Source: Maritimibacter sp. DP1N21-5
GTDB taxonomy: Bacteria; Pseudomonadota; Alphaproteobacteria; Rhodobacterales; Rhodobacteraceae
Length of the DNA: 64,000 nt
Reading direction: 5' to 3'
NCBI RefSeq assembly: GCF_019218295.1
Contig: NZ_JAHUZF010000003.1
Coordinates: forward strand, 186,001-250,000
A program made the position numbers and the translations under genes. Shown piece by piece: positions 63,048 to 64,000 of this stretch (position 1 is its first letter; every line of letters starts with the position of its first letter). Below the pieces are notes generated by a model that did not search any database, was not told the DNA's origin, and was given only the letters and a program-made list of their open reading frames with translations.

Positions 63048-63074
63048 AACGCCCCGCCGGATGGGCGGGGCGTT
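63048..63074 (-). terminator. Hairpin terminator of pckA
   Basis: AACGCCCCGCC (63048-63058) pairs perfectly with GGCGGGGCGTT (63064-63074), 23 bases after the pckA stop on the minus strand. The T-run is short and imperfect. Confidence 0.7.
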
Positions 63075-63096
63075 GCGGTCACCTTGCGGTGAAGTC

Positions 63097-64000
63097 CTAG
63101 CCGATGGCGGCGGCGCGCACGTCGTCGTCGATATAGGCTTCGTATTTCTCGAAGTTCTTCGCGAACATCTGCACGAGCTTCTCGGCCTGCGCGTCATAGG
63201 CCGATTTGTCGTCCCAGGTCCGGCGCGGGTCGAGCAGCACCTCGGCGACGCCGTCCACCTGCACCGGAACCTCGAAGCCGAAGTTCGCGTCCTTGCGGAA
63301 TTCCACGTCGGACAGCGAGCCGTCGAGGGCGGCCGCGAGGAGCGCGCGGGTCGCCTTGATCGGCATCCGCGAGCCGGTGCCGTAGGCGCCGCCGGTCCAG
63401 CCGGTGTTCACAAGCCAGCAGGTCGCGCCATGCTTGGCGATCTTGCCTTGCAGGAGCTTGCCGTATTCTTCGGGCCGACGCGGCATGAAGGGCGCGCCGA
63501 AGCAGGTCGAGAAAGTCGGGATCGGTTCGGTCACGCCGACTTCGGTGCCCGGGGTTTTCGATGTGAAGCCCGAGAGGAAATGATACATCGCCTGCGCCGG
63601 GGTCAGCCGCGCGATGGGCGGCAGCACGCCATAGGCATCGCAGGTCAGCATGATGATGTTCTTGGGATGACCGCCAAGCGAGGTCGCCGACGCGTTGGAG
63701 ATATAGTCCAGCGGATAGGCACAGCGCATGTTGTCGGTGATCGAGTTGTCTTCGAAGTCCAGTTCCTTGGTGTCTTCGTCATAGACCATGTTCTCGATCA
63801 CGGTGCCGAACATCGAGCAGGTGTTGTAGATCTCGGGCTCGGCTTCGGCCGAGAGGTTGATCGTTTTCGCGTAGCAGCCGCCTTCGAAGTTGAAGGTGCC
63901 GCGGTCCGACCAGCCGTGTTCGTCGTCACCGATGAGCACGCGGGTGGGATCGGCCGAGAGCGTCGTCTTGCCGGTGCCGGAGAGGCCGAAGAAGATCGCG
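63097..64000 (-). CDS. pckA: Phosphoenolpyruvate carboxykinase (ATP), 3' part (5' end outside window)
   Basis: The minus-strand frame is open to the window edge, so about the last 300 residues of an expected ~530 are seen. The P-loop (kinase-1a) [16 protein letters not shown] is at the very edge, followed by the metal motif LIGDDEHGW and the later ATP-binding [13 protein letters not shown]. The enzyme makes PEP from oxaloacetate with ATP in gluconeogenesis, which suits growth on acids assimilated through the ethylmalonyl-CoA pathway. The normal C-terminus is present. Confidence 0.96.
   Translation of the reverse strand, partial: AIFFGLSGTGKTTLSADPTRVLIGDDEHGWSDRGTFNFEGGCYAKTINLSAEAEPEIYNTCSMFGTVIENMVYDEDTKELDFEDNSITDNMRCAYPLDYISNASATSLGGHPKNIIMLTCDAYGVLPPIARLTPAQAMYHFLSGFTSKTPGTEVGVTEPIPTFSTCFGAPFMPRRPEEYGKLLQGKIAKHGATCWLVNTGWTGGAYGTGSRMPIKATRALLAAALDGSLSDVEFRKDANFGFEVPVQVDGVAEVLLDPRRTWDDKSAYDAQAEKLVQMFAKNFEKYEAYIDDDVRAAAIG

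Overview
The window looks like chromosome of a marine-type alphaproteobacterium of the Rhodobacteraceae (Roseobacter group). The signs are high G+C, tight operons with ATGA/TGATG overlaps, a 41-residue L36, the aa3-oxidase subunit IV micropeptide, an SDHAF4 homologue beside rsmB, DUF3035/DUF3775/DUF5665/DUF6173/DUF3859 proteins, a MutL carrying the endonuclease motif, a serC leader, and a methylsuccinyl-CoA dehydrogenase of the ethylmalonyl-CoA pathway. The genus cannot be fixed from the sequence. I see no insertion sequence, prophage, CRISPR array or rRNA. One tRNA is present, and every gap between genes is under 300 bases.

Layout. 1-6.7 kb: the end of a cytochrome P450 with a MarR regulator, Sua5/TsaC, a DmdC-like acyl-CoA dehydrogenase operon (dehydrogenase, MBL hydrolase, DUF6173), the small oxidase subunit IV, and a lipoprotein. 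6.7-19.5 kb: housekeeping genes rsmB, a heparinase II/III-like protein, purH, lspA, DUF3035, an M16 peptidase pair, mutL and rmuC. 19.5-31.8 kb: a PAS hybrid kinase/OmpR-type regulator pair diverging from a seven-gene transport and activation operon (acyl-CoA ligase, LivG, LivH, small membrane protein, LivM, binding protein, LivF) that is followed by a second, PaaK-like ligase. 32-39.4 kb: a degenerate caspase-like/peptidoglycan-binding protein, rpmJ, tRNA-Val, N-formylglutamate amidohydrolase, a CZB protein, Pol IV, two Pr6Pr membrane proteins, recO and a TetR regulator.

39.5-52.5 kb: the usually contiguous rbfA-truB-rpsO-pnp cluster, all on the minus strand but split by two blocks. The block between pnp and rpsO (41.9-46.8 kb) is metal- and redox-flavoured: an exported phytochelatin-synthase-like protein, two unknown coupled small genes, YceI, cytochrome b561, a DinB-family protein, DUF2946 and a fused copper chaperone. 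The block between rpsO and truB carries DUF5665, an RTX protein with a CtrA-type box, DUF1643 and deoA. 52.5-64 kb: dapB, a phosphatase pair, serA/serC with RNA leader elements, mobA, azlCD, mcd, a TSUP permease, DUF3859 and the 3' part of pckA.

How the parts work together. The LIV-type operon with two acyl-CoA ligases, mcd, the DmdC-like dehydrogenase and pckA suit an organism that takes up organic acids, activates them to CoA esters, and assimilates acetyl-CoA through the ethylmalonyl-CoA pathway with gluconeogenesis. The most interesting undescribed material is the 41.9-46.8 kb metal locus with its palindromic operator, the repeat pair over the mcd promoter, the CtrA box before the RTX gene, and the pseudo-caspase.
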